64,000 bases of DNA. Source: Pyrrhoderma lamaoense (taxonomy: Eukaryota; Basidiomycota; Agaricomycetes; Hymenochaetales; Hymenochaetaceae). Below the pieces are notes generated by a model, which had not been told where the DNA came from, made no database searches, and saw only the letters and a list, made by a program, of their open reading frames with translations. The position numbers were made by a program, and so were the translations under genes. The DNA is taken from positions 310,001 through 374,000 of the forward strand of contig NBAZ01000017.1 in assembly GCA_002794735.1 (NCBI GenBank), in the 5' to 3' direction. This document shows, piece by piece, positions 31,619-42,928 of the stretch. Position 1 is the first letter of the stretch, and every line of letters starts with the position of its first letter.

Positions 31619-33444
31619 ATGACTAGACATGGACGATACGAAGCTTGGATCCAGGTTGGAAAACAACGTTTGGACCCCCTTTTTCAGAATACATGCGAGA
31701 AATCTAATATGGACTACATAGAATGCCAAGAGGGAACCGTACGTCCTTTTTGATATGTTTATCTAAACGGCTAATTACTACTATAATTTTTGTTTATATA
31801 CACCATACATATCTCATATCACTTTACTATAGTCATTTTCCATATACGTTAAGGAGTTCACGTCGCTGAGCTCAGCAATATCTCAAGCGGATGTGTATAT
31901 CGACGGCGTACACATTGGCTCCGCCATACTCGATCCTGAATCACACTCGAGCAGCTTCCATGGGTCTTGGGAAAATTATAATAGTTATTTTCCTTTCAGG
32001 TTCATAGCAGCTAGGAAGACACAGAACAGTAAGTAAAGACACCTTCGCAAATCATGACTCACGATGCTGATCAGAGGACATTTTATCAATATTCTCTTTC
32101 TTGTAGGCACACCTAGGAAGGAAGAGATAATAAGTCATAATGCCCCTACGATAGTTGTCACTCTCAAAGAGGTTGTAGTCACTTCGGGTATTAATCGAGC
32201 AAATAGGAAGTTACCTGCTCCTATCGTCAGATGGGCACCGGCTCCGTTAGAAGATGGCGAACCTCATGTTGGAGCCCTTAGAGCGATGTAAGTACTGTAG
32301 CGTATGTATCGTCATGATGCACCGCCGGCTAGTCATATCATTTTGACTAATAACTACATTTAGTATAAGTGATGACGTTAAGTCGAGAGTATATAGACCG
32401 CAGAATACTTCTTTCAAATCTGTACCTCTCGATAATCGGATCCCTGGATCAAGGGTTATTTTTAAGTTTGTATACGGTACTAGAGGTAAGTGGGCCTGGC
32501 ATTGACATAAAATCCTAAGCCATATTGGATTGTTTATAAATCATGGTTTTCATCCAGATTATATCACAAAGTTATTAGAAAGTCAGTACAGATCTTCGCT
32601 ATACAAGAAAACTCTATCGGTGAGTAAATCATCAGTACTTGATCCAAGAACAGATGATTTATTTGCGAGGATCAAGGCACCGAGGTATCAATGCCGCCGT
32701 GCACACTCGAGGCCACCCAGAGTGAGGAGGAGATATGGAGAAGAAGATTTCGAGGATCCAGAACCGATAGACGTTTTCAAGTGTTCTCGATGCGAAAGGG
32801 ATCTGGCAGAGTGCGTCCCATGTGGAGGGGCCTCTATGATATGTGAAAATTGCAGATACAAGAGGACTGAATGTGACTTATATGTTGTCTATGGTCTCCC
32901 CCCAAAATCTCATCGGATCATCTAGATAATAATGATGTAGACTCGGACCGACCTTCTATTTATAAGTGCTATAAGGGGCTACTTCGAAGTGAGTCTCGCC
33001 TCTCTACCCTTCTTCTCCTTGAAAAATATGTTTGCTCACAGAATTCAACAATTTGAATGACTGGTAATGCCAGACTCAGAGCCTCCCTTGGGCTTGAGCA
33101 ACTGGGAAAAAGATGAACTCGATGAAGAAGATATCAGTAAATTGTCACAGGACTCTGATCTGGACGATGATAATACCGAGAACCTTATACTCAGGGATGA
33201 AGAAAGCTATACTGAGAGTTCTGAGACGCCCACTACATCGCACAGGTCGTTCGATAATTCAGATAACTCGAAACCAGTGGATACCCCTCCTGAAAGCTCG
33301 TTGATAAGTCCAACGTTAACCTATAGCTCTACTAGTGACTCAATGGGGCAGCATATACTAAACGGAGAGTCTTATATAGGAGTGATATACGACCTGCTCA
33401 TGTCTGTCGGGGACCAGAGCTCAGATACAACTATTGACGACTAA
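31619..33444 (+). CDS. Second DUF7918-type protein, with Cys cluster and acidic tail (one apparent frameshift)
   Basis: Exons 31619–31738, 31833–32028, 32107–32287, 32364–32485 and 32558 onward. The start MTRHGRYEAWIQVGKQRLDP and the core SFSIYVKEF, ADVYIDGVHIGSAIL, FKFVYGTR match the DUF7918 layout seen at 10.5 kb. After the fold comes a Cys-rich segment, FKCSRCERDLAECVPCGG then MICENCRYKRTEC, with seven Cys (about residues 279–310), unlike the first paralogue. As read, the frame stops at 32925 (328 residues). If one C is added to the C6 run at 32898–32903, the frame continues to a GTGAGT donor at 32989. It then joins an acidic Ser-rich exon, 33074–33444 (NWEKDELDEEDISK), in correct phase, giving 473 residues. 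I prefer the longer model; the tail could be a separate ORF starting at 33067. Confidence 0.6.
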
Positions 33445-33907
33445 GGGCAGGCGTGAGAAAATTTGGCTATGAGTGTATAGGTTCAGAAACAGTATCAGTG
33501 TCTCTATTGTTCAGTTTGAGCCCCCCATTTATATGCATAGCTCGTAACTATATGAAGTACAAGGGTTTGATTTCGGAGTTTGCTAACTTCTGTGTTGTGA
33601 AACCATATTTTTTCAAGTAACCAATCAATCAATGTCCCAAATTGGACTTATACTTGTTATATATATATATATATTATAACACATGTAGTATTAGTAATAG
33701 TACCTACTACACAAAACCTTGCTAGTAGATTACAAAAGTAATATTGCATAACATAAATATAAGGGTCTCCAAGTGCATTACTAATATGCATAGTTTATTG
33801 ATGGTTTCTATATACGGCTATACCAGGTCACAGAGGTGCATACAACTGCGGTGACCGTGGCGAGTCATACACTCACTTTACGTTTGTCCCACCATCTTTT
33901 CGACAGT
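33445..33907. other. Intergenic region
   Basis: AT-rich, with a short TA dinucleotide run near 33658–33676. It holds the promoter region of the FHA gene; nothing else is seen. Confidence 0.4.
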
Positions 33908-36641
33908 ATGTCCATTACCGATAGACTCTGTCCCCCACCGGACGTACAAAAGGTCAATGATTCTACTAGCGATTCTGCTAGTGTAGGTTCTGGGCATGCA
34001 ATAGGTATCGCCTTAATGCTTTATCTCAGTGGTCTTTGTAGATATAGGAGGCTTTACGGCGCCTAATTGTACTGATACTTGTTGTTGCACAGGCATCGTA
34101 CTTTACTGTGAGGACATGTCTGATACTGGTACTACTCATCGAAAACTCGAATACTCTCGTGATTCCTGTCGGCATATCGATCTTGTCCGTGCGACGATAA
34201 CACGATTAGCTACTGAGTCCGCGGTTTCTCCATCTAATAACGCTCGTGCAGTTTTCAGCTGCCCTGTAATGAGTAGGCAACACGCAAGAATATCATTTGA
34301 AGAGAATGGACAAGTAAGTACTCCCCTTTACCCCTTGTCGTTCCATCACACTTCTATCGCCTCAATTCATCTCGCCACTTCTTTGCATTTATTCATAATC
34401 ATCATCACTGCTTAGGTAACTATTATGGACCTTGGTTCGATGCACGGCACATACGTTGAGAAAGATAATAATCCCCCAGTGAGACTAGAACCCCGCTGCT
34501 CATTCTATCTCCGTCATGGTGATATTGTGTTACTTGGGAAATCCGTAATAAAGGATAACCGGGTAAGTACAAGGCGTAATTTTCTCCCATCATTTCTATA
34601 CCAAATTCATTACGCATGCCTTTCATAACTAATTTCCATTGTAATAGGACTGGAAACCCGTTAAACTTCGTGTCTGTTTCAAGCAATCACGGCAAGATGA
34701 TTCTGTAGTGCCAAACCGTTATGGCGTTTTTAATGCTGATTACTGTAGTTCTGAATGCTCTGATTCAGATGATGACGAATCGTCCATCGACTCTGAATCG
34801 GACGACGCTGAAGACGAAATTATAAATTTACATCCTTCCCCTGTTACCCTACCTAAACCTATCGAAGACGTCCAGCCTGGCCCTGGTTCCTTCCACTGCA
34901 AGCTTAATGTAGAGGTCATTGGAAGTGATAAAACAGTGGATACGACAATCGACTGTAATATTGGGTCAACCTCTGCTAGTGCTCGCCTAAGAGGATTGCT
35001 ACCTGCACAATTCCCGTTACAACTCCCACGTTTTTCACCTATGCATAATCTTCCATCTCTTCGTGAACTCGGATTTTCTGCATCTACTAGCAGTGGAGAA
35101 AATGGTGTGAAAAACAGTAATGGAGACGTGACCACTCTCACTGCCAAGAATAATGCAGATGTGGAAGTCATTACTAACCTTCCTGCTCAGGAATCTCCTA
35201 TATCAGCTTCGAGTGACTCGAATACGTCTGAATCTAGTACTAACTTTTCTTGGATGGAGCCATCTCTCCCTCAGAATCAGTTGGGTCTCGAGCACTCCCT
35301 TAATGAATCTCATGGAGTATATTCCAAGCTCCCACCTTCTTCTCAGGTTGTTTACATCTCTGATGAAGGGGAGGATGAGCTCAACGAAAATGTTGAAAAT
35401 TCTGAACACGTCGATGAAGACGAAGGTGAGAAATCGATGGAGATATCACCTAGCCCGGAACCACTCCCAATTCCGGTTGCGCAGGCAAATACACATAACG
35501 TCTTTGACTATAACGCAGGTAGTTTAATGAGTAAAATACATGAGCAAGAGGAACAGCCTCTTCAAACTAACTCGTCTTGGATCCCACCATATGTCCACTT
35601 TTCTCAGAATGCACCGACTAGAGCCACGCGACCTTTTACGAGGGTGGTAGATGCGAGGGAGGGCCTTACTGCTAGAGATTCCTGTTCCGACGATTTCCGA
35701 CGTATAATCGGGAGCGGTTCATCTAATATTTACGGCCACAATGTACCTATTCCTCCTCCACCACCCCCTCCACCTATCTTCTTTCCAATGCTAAAGAACC
35801 ATATGCCGAGTATCAGGGCAGATCAACATCACCAGAATGGTTTGCATTTTGATAGTCCTCTAGGCACTTCAGAAGGTCGTCGTGAGCTCAGAGATAATGG
35901 CTGTAGTGAGGCTAACTTGGAAGCATTGCGGTCTACTGTTAATAAGCTTGATGATCGTATGCAAGAGTTGCATCAGATTCAAGCTCAAATCCAAACTTTG
36001 TCGTCAAACGCATCATCCGTGTCAAGTGCTGATAGAAAGGAAATGGATGCGGTACGCGAAGGTTTGTCTTTCTCTTATTGTATCTACAATTGACATTGCA
36101 AGATACTGAAATATGCACAATCCGTCTAGAAATGCGTCGTCTGTCTGTCTTAGTTGAGTCTGTACTCACAAAGGTAGACGTCCCGACTGCTCAAGAAACC
36201 AATGAAAATCGTAGTTCTTCAATGCAGTGTGCCGAAAATACCACCGAAGGGTCTGAATTGAGAAAAAAGGAAAAAGAACCTCAAAGGGAAAAGGGGGAAG
36301 GTGTCAGTGCAACTGAAGAAGCTGCGAGTGCCGCGAACAATAGTCACGCTGCTAGTAGGAAACGCAAACGAGAGATGGACAATGATGTCCAAAATATAGT
36401 CAGAAGAACTCTTAGATCCAACTTCAGTGAATACGTAGATATTATTGACACAGAAGGAGATTGTGAGATTGTCTCCGGATATGATGGTAGCAAGTATATT
36501 GTTTTCGTTGGTGGACGTCCTGCGAAGCGTGCTCGTACAGAATCTGGTGCTGGTCGTCTTGTACGAAATGTAGCAACCATGGCTGGGTATACTGGCCTTG
36601 GTGCTATCCTGACGTGGACAATTCTTGCGTATGCACTCTAA
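33908..36641 (+). CDS. Tail-anchored FHA-domain protein
   Basis: Five exons, 33908–34004, 34093–34313, 34416–34562, 34648–36061 and 36103–36641, give 805 residues with no frame break. An FHA domain occupies about residues 60–165. It has the phosphothreonine-binding core residues MSRQHARI and DLGSMHGTYV, and LRHGDIVLLG. A long acidic Ser-rich region follows (SECSDSDDDESS), then a stretch of eight Pro (near 35755–35780). Two helical segments come next (NKLDDRMQELHQIQAQIQTL and TIRLEMRRLSVLVESVL). A basic patch (SRKRKREMDN) precedes the last ~20 residues, GYTGLGAILTWTILAYAL, a single hydrophobic segment ending at the stop. FHA plus coiled coil plus C-terminal anchor is the layout of STRIPAK subunits SLMAP and yeast Far9/Far10. 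Orthology is only suggested, since the middle region is low-complexity. Confidence 0.75.
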
Positions 36642-38010
36642 AGCTTGAAACGACACTTTCACGGTGAGTTAAATGTGTTATAAGGCAACTACCAGCGGTG
36701 CTGGGTAAACCCATGGACTATTTATAGACCCTCCACCCCCTTTTCTAACTTTTTTCATCACGTACTTCAAATAATCACTAATTATGTACTCCGTGCAATC
36801 TGTTAACTTCCTCCATACAAATTAACGCATGGCGTTTTCCGAAATTTTACCAAAGTCCTTCTGTAAGCGGTTGTTAACTGTTTTAAACTCATTCACTCCA
36901 TCTCTCACTTTTCTCGTCCCTTACACATCCCCTGTTGTATCACTTTCCTTCGGAATTATCTCACTGATGTCACAATTACTTTCCCCACCCCTTTTCCCAC
37001 TTTCTTTTTTTTTCGAGTCTTGTGTCTATCTGTCTATCTGTCTGTCTGTCTGTGTCAATGAATCCATCTACGTCTGGTTATTACGCTTTTATTTTTGACT
37101 ATATTTTTTGTAGTTGTCAAAAAAAGGTGTACATGTACTTACTATATATGTGTAATAATAGAAGGTTGAATTGTTTTACATACACTGTTTTGTAGGGCTG
37201 TCTTGAGTCTTTAGGGATCTAGAGGATTTAGGGGTCAGAGATCAGGGATAGCTCATATAAGCTGTGAACATGCAAAAGTCGTATTAATCGTATTTATTAT
37301 TTATTCCATTAAGAGTATATATATTACCTTGAACAGAACAAAAATGTACATGCGCTATTAAAACAGAGGAGTCCTTAGTTATAAGCTGAAGTATAGTTTT
37401 AGGTGTAATTAACACTTTATTCCAAGGGGAGGAGGGAGATAATTTCTATATGTACGCCCATGTACAGCCCATGTGCATTTTTGTAAGGTGGAAGAAAGTA
37501 AACTAACGGGAAGAAGTGGCTACTTTATAAAACGTGCGAAGATATTTGTACGAAAATAAAGAGGTGAGTACATGTACAGCTGAAAATAAGGGCACAAAGA
37601 GTAAAAGGTATATAAAAAAACTTTAAGGATAAGTAATGACGAAGACAGAAGAAAAGGACACCAAAAAATCAACTTTTGCGAAGTGGCGAAGTGTTAAAAG
37701 CAAAGTATAGAAAGAAATGGAGAAATGTAGTGAGAAAGAAGTTATAAAAAGGAAATGAAGAAGGATAAAATCGGGACAGCAGATTAGATCAGTAACTTAA
37801 AGCAGATATACATGAGCACGATTTAGCAATGCATTAGAAAGGCTGATATAAGATCAAATAAGCAGATTCTTCAGTGTGCAAGTAAACCAATAAAAAGAAG
37901 TGGTGGAAGATTTAGGGGGTGGGGGTGTCTACGAGAGGTAAAGTGAGAAGAGAGAGAAAGAAGAGAGAAAGAGGGACGGGTAAGGAGGATAGGGAATCAG
38001 CAACAAATTC
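36642..38010. other. Convergent intergenic region
   Basis: 1.4 kb between two 3' ends. It contains a TCTG-type tetranucleotide repeat (about 37024–37055), AT-rich sequence, and a purine-rich stretch at 37900–37990. No gene is seen. Confidence 0.45.
37024..37055. repeat. TCTG/TCTA tetranucleotide repeat
   Basis: About seven units of CTAT/CTGT in series. Confidence 0.75.
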
Positions 38011-41000
38011 CTAAGTCAAACTCGAATCCAACGGAGTACTATCCACCGAATCCATCCCATTCTTAATCCCAATAGCCTCAAGCGAAGCACAAACCGATCG
38101 AGTCAAGTCCATCACCGACAAACCAGTAACAGACGGTTCACCAAATATCGAAGGAAGAATAAAATCTGTATATGTAGACGGCATTTCAGTCTCCATATCT
38201 ATACCTTTATTTGTTGATAATGAGTCGAGTATAGGGTCTACCACAACTTTCTCGGATGAAAGTTCTGTGCGCCCCTCATGATAATGCATATCGTTGATAC
38301 CATCCCAGTTGATGATATCCCCATCATTGACTACATATGAATCGGTAAAAGGGGGAGAATATTTTTCGGGTCATTATTGTAATCTAATAAGGCCCTGTGC
38401 GTATCGTGACCTAAACCGAGATCTCCTCCAGCTGCAGATATTGACTGAGGGAAGTAGTCATATGAAGAATTACTCGATGTTGCTGAGAGCGATGAGCCTC
38501 CCCAAGTCAGACCATACAAATCATCAACGGGACCTATAGACCCAAGGATAGGATCAATGCGACTGTGTTGCTTGAAAGCGCCCGTTGTAGTTTGATCCAA
38601 GTTGAGAAGCTGTTTACTCCCTGATGGTATGCCCATACCATTACAATCAGCATCAGCGAAAATGTAGGAATCTGAAAGATGATCAATCGTAAAACCCGGT
38701 ATATGGGAAGGGTCTTGGATAGTGTCGTTATGATCCGGCCTTTTAGAAGTACGAGGTCTCTTCCTTGCTTTGGAGAGTACAAGAGGCCCATCCCGTTCAA
38801 GGATAATGCAATCCGAGCCCCCTTTAACCTTCCTTCGTTTTCTTCCCTTTTTAATATCCCTACTTTCCAAGTGTCTTTTCGCAGCTGGTAGAGAAAGGAT
38901 AACGTCATCTGCGGAGAACAGAATTCGCTGAGGATCTGGTGTTTCTCCGACATACAACTTTTGACCTTTACTAATAGCGATCATTTTCCCCTTCCCCTTC
39001 CCCCAACCATACTGTGCGTGAACGTCAATAGGGAGGCCAGGCATTATATGGATATCAGTGTGAGAGGGAGGATCGCCCCAGCTATCATCCCATCTTCCTA
39101 CAAAGACTCTTCTCTGTTTACGCCCCAGTGGAACTCTCTCATCCACTCCTGAGCTTCTTCATCCTTCCACTCAGTCTTATGCTCCGCCTCCGAAGTACCT
39201 TCAGCATAGGAAGAGTCCGTTTCTTTGTGTCCTCTAATCCTTTCCCCTTTTTGCTGAGTTTTTGTAGGTAAAATGATTCCTGCTTCTTCAGCAATCTTCC
39301 GTCGTTCCTGCCGGCGAACCTCTTGTTCAGATAAATATAAAACTACATCCCCAACCACTCTTTGCATGTCACTAGCACCTTTCCAGCGTGGACAATATTC
39401 CTCACCGCGCCTTTTACAACATAAATCACATCTACATGTACCCATACAGAAGGGGCAAGTGAATGATCTTGCGTCTGAATCAAACGTTATTTCAGGAAAT
39501 CTACAAGAGAGAACCATTAGTTTACTTTTCTTTTTCTGTCTGTCTTTCTTTGACCTTGAGCATATAGTGTATAGGGAGCTTTGCGTACTTACAGTCTGAT
39601 CAAACAACGTTGACAATAGTAAAGTCGGCAACAGATACCATCAGTGACCTTTGTACATTTCATCTTGGCGTATATGCTCCGAGCTCGGCAAGGATGACAG
39701 AAATCGTTGATGTCATTTTCTTCATCTTCAACTAGCTGTCTGAACAGCGTCTCCTTCTCCTCATAGGAGATATTCCTTTTACGGGTTGGTCTGCACCTCG
39801 CCATTGGGCGTATCTTCGTTTCTATCGACACAGATTTCTCTTGGTCCTTGTCTGTCCTGTGTATAGAAATATTGGTCTCGGAGGGACTGATGGTCGGTGT
39901 AGATGAGAGGCTCGTGAGTGTTGATAGAGGTGAACTAGGAACAAGGTAGTCTTGGTGGTACTCTGCGTCTGCTTTCTCTACAATCTGAATGGACGGAGAA
40001 GTGAACAATGGCTCTGGACCCGTATCAACTGGTTCCGTTACATCGATATTTTCAACGGGACTAGAAGTGTGAGGAGAACATAATCCCGCTTTTCCATTAG
40101 AATGTTCGATTACGGAAGTTGTATCAGCAATTGTATGTGAGCCTTCCACATGCAGTGCTGTCGAAGTTACCACCGCCGATTGCGTACATGTAGTTAAAAT
40201 GTTTGATTCAGTAAGTTGCTTCGGAGAGTTTGCCGAAGTACATAAGACGTTGGCACGAATAACAAAATCGTCAGGCAATGACTTGGTGTGTGAAGAGCTG
40301 ATATTATGCGGTGAAGAGACTTCGACGGAGTCTTCGGGTTCAGTTGTATTAGTAAGTAGTGAAGGTGGAGAATGGACAGTGTCGTTGGATAGCGTCACTT
40401 TAAGACCTTGTAAAGAAGGACGGATGCTTGATTCGACTGTCAGTGTTAAGGAATGATCGACCCCGTCAACGACATCAGCGTTTTCGTTATCAACCGGACA
40501 TTGGCGATAAATGTAACTCGACCAGTCTGTGGGTTTCTAGACGTTTACGAAGGTCCGAAGTAGCGCCATTCCTGTGGTCTCCTGAGGCACCTTTAGGGAC
40601 AGGCTTTCTCGTACTCGATGAGTATTTATGATGTCCATGGGATCTTGTTGAAAGTGAGAGCTTACGCTTCGCCCTCGAACTTCGTTTGGTCTATTGAAGC
40701 GGATATGCCCACGCGATCGTTTCCCTTGGCGGACTCACTTCCGATAGTACTAACACTGACACTCCTCAACTCATTGCTCTTGCTCCCGGTACCTTCATAC
40801 TCCTTCTCATTCTTCTTCTTACGCCTACTGCCTTTGTTATTTTCTTGCGATGCCTTACGTCTCTGCCTGTGAGCGTATGAGTCGAGTTCATCCTCACTGC
40901 TGAACTCATCGTCACTGAGAACCATTCCCATATCACGGTACAACTGCTTAATTGTATGGGTCGGTTTCCACCGAGATGCCGTCGGCCTTGAGGGCATACC

Positions 41001-42602
41001 TAAGTTGTCTACAGACTTTGCAAAAGCCTCTCCTGAGTTTCGTCCTCCATGGCCCTCTTTGCTCAGTATAGATGTTGAGACTGAGGTGGAGGGCGTACCT
41101 TTGAGGTCGCCCGGTAGTCCCCTGGTCGGCTTCAAGAAAGATAAAGGAGTTAATATAGGGGGAAGTTCCTTTTCTTTTCCTTTCAATGATCTCCGTATTG
41201 TCCCATCCTCATAGTCCTCAAGAGATTTATATTTGTTGAGAGTCCGCTGAGGAAGCTTTGGAAGTAGGACACTTTCAAGGGTATATTTCCGCCTCTTCTT
41301 TGTCGGGAGATTTTGATTCAAGGAATTAGAATTTGATTTTTTGCTAGATAAATCCCGAGAATGCCAGAGACTAGACACCGAAGCTGACGATGATGAATTA
41401 TTATGGCGTGAAATGTCATAAGAAGAATGAATTGGATCGTGGTGGTGATCAAAATCTTTTCCCTTTCTTCGCTTTCTTGTTGCAGACCCCGTAAGAGGTT
41501 GAGATACTTGAGCACCTCGTATCTGTGCCTGATTGATGCTTTTGGAAAAGGACTTTGGGGAATGGTGGTGATTATGCTCATCGGAATTCCTACTTGGTGG
41601 AGGATGCACAGACTTTTTCGAACCTGAAGACGAATGACGTAATGGCATCTGAAAATAGAGTTGAAAAAATATTCCCCGCGATAATTTCATATATGATACT
41701 GATAAATAACTCACCGATATTTCGGGTTTACGCAATGAATTGCGACGAGTCTCTTCACCTCTTCCACCTCTTCCGGCTATATGCGCTTCGCTAGGTTCTT
41801 TTGTAGTTCGAGACTTGTTCCTTGTTTCAACAGTCATCCTAGATCCATTATGTGTTGGTTTCAGGTTTACACTCGATTGGTTCTCGAAATCAAACATGAC
41901 TCCGTGTTTCATATTCTTGACCACCGATATTGACGAAGACGCAACTGCTGAGGATTTTTTCTTTGCCGATGACTTACTACTAGTATTATATGAGTCGCCA
42001 TTCCGCACTTTCCTTGGAGTTTCATCCCTTGAATAGACTTCAAATCCTTCAGATTGAATTTCCATGTCCTGCGATACGAAGTTTTCTGAATTAAAATAAG
42101 GAAATGATAGAAAGAAACTTGAAACTTACGTCTATGTAGGATGAAGATGAAGGGTTAGATTCTATGGGTGTTTGTTGGCTTGAACTGTTTCCCTACAGAT
42201 CCGCAGCCATGAATAAATTAGAAAAATGAATTAAAGCTGATATAAAGGACAATGCAATATACAAATGCAGAGATGAAATATGTTTTCGGTATATAGTCTG
42301 TCAGATGAGTAATTCTATTTCGTGGGGGATAAGCTAAAGCTCCATCTTTGTGGGGAATAGGAACAATAATGTGAAGAAGAGATGGTGTGGTAACGAAAGT
42401 AAACCAAACGCGAAGACGCCGATAGTATACTTACGGGCACCTGACCGCGTAACGGAGCAGCCAACTTTGCTTTGTTCCTCTTGTTTTGTGGACTGAGTAT
42501 CCTTTGCATCGAGCTTTGTTTCGTGTCATTCACAAGTCTCCTTTGTCTCTCATCATGTTCTGTTGCATGGTATATCTCTTGTGTAGAACTATTATTAGAC
42601 AT
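38011..42602 (-). CDS. Large nuclear protein with CDCA7-type 4CXXC_R1 zinc finger (two apparent frameshifts)
   Basis: Six exons, 42602–42435, 42192–42130, 42068–41715, 41648–40666, 40516–39593 and 39500–38011, give 1,327 residues if one base is added at each of two homopolymers. These are C4 at 39123–39126 and G5 at 38351–38355 (plus strand). With them all phases close. At about residues 795–870 lies a Cys-rich domain split by the last intron: FCHPCRARSIYAKMKC, DGICCRLYYCQRCL, then TCPFCMGTCRCDLCCKRRGE. This spacing matches zf-4CXXC_R1, the CDCA7 domain. In vertebrates and plants CDCA7 recruits the remodeller HELLS/LSH/DDM1 for DNA methylation. The rest is Ser-rich and basic, with nuclear-localisation-like clusters (ATRKRRKGK, KKGRKRRKVK). 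Upstream in-frame codons to about 42690 leave the start uncertain. A chromatin role is inference. Confidence 0.75.
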
Positions 42603-42928
42603 TTTTGAAGCAAAATAATCAATAGTCAATGGCCCGGAGTGATCAAAGTGATCCGGATGCGGCTTCTTTCCGTATGTAGACGCCAGACACCTTAAATTAG
42701 AACATAAATTGTTTGAGCTGACGAAAAGAGTATTCAAAAATAATGACACAAACCAGAGTAGATGACTTCATAAAATTATAATAAAGTGAGGGTGAAGTTT
42801 GAGATTAGAAGACAAAGAGACGTCTATCTATCGTCTGCAACCATGTCTCATTTAGGAAGTTTAGGAGGCGGCAAGTTCACGCGCCAAAAATTCACTTCAA
42901 ATTTTAGAACATACCGACAATCAACATC
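42603..42928. promoter_or_regulatory. Divergent promoter region CDCA7-like / NUG1
   Basis: 326 bp between the two start codons chosen here. Part of it could be coding for an N-terminal extension of the minus-strand gene. No specific site is recognised. Confidence 0.35.

Noticed and set aside
33067..33444. Separate gene starting at MPDSEPPLG
   Set aside because: After one base is restored at 32898–32903 the preceding exon joins this one at 33074 in correct phase, so it is more likely the tail of the DUF7918 gene. Not excluded.
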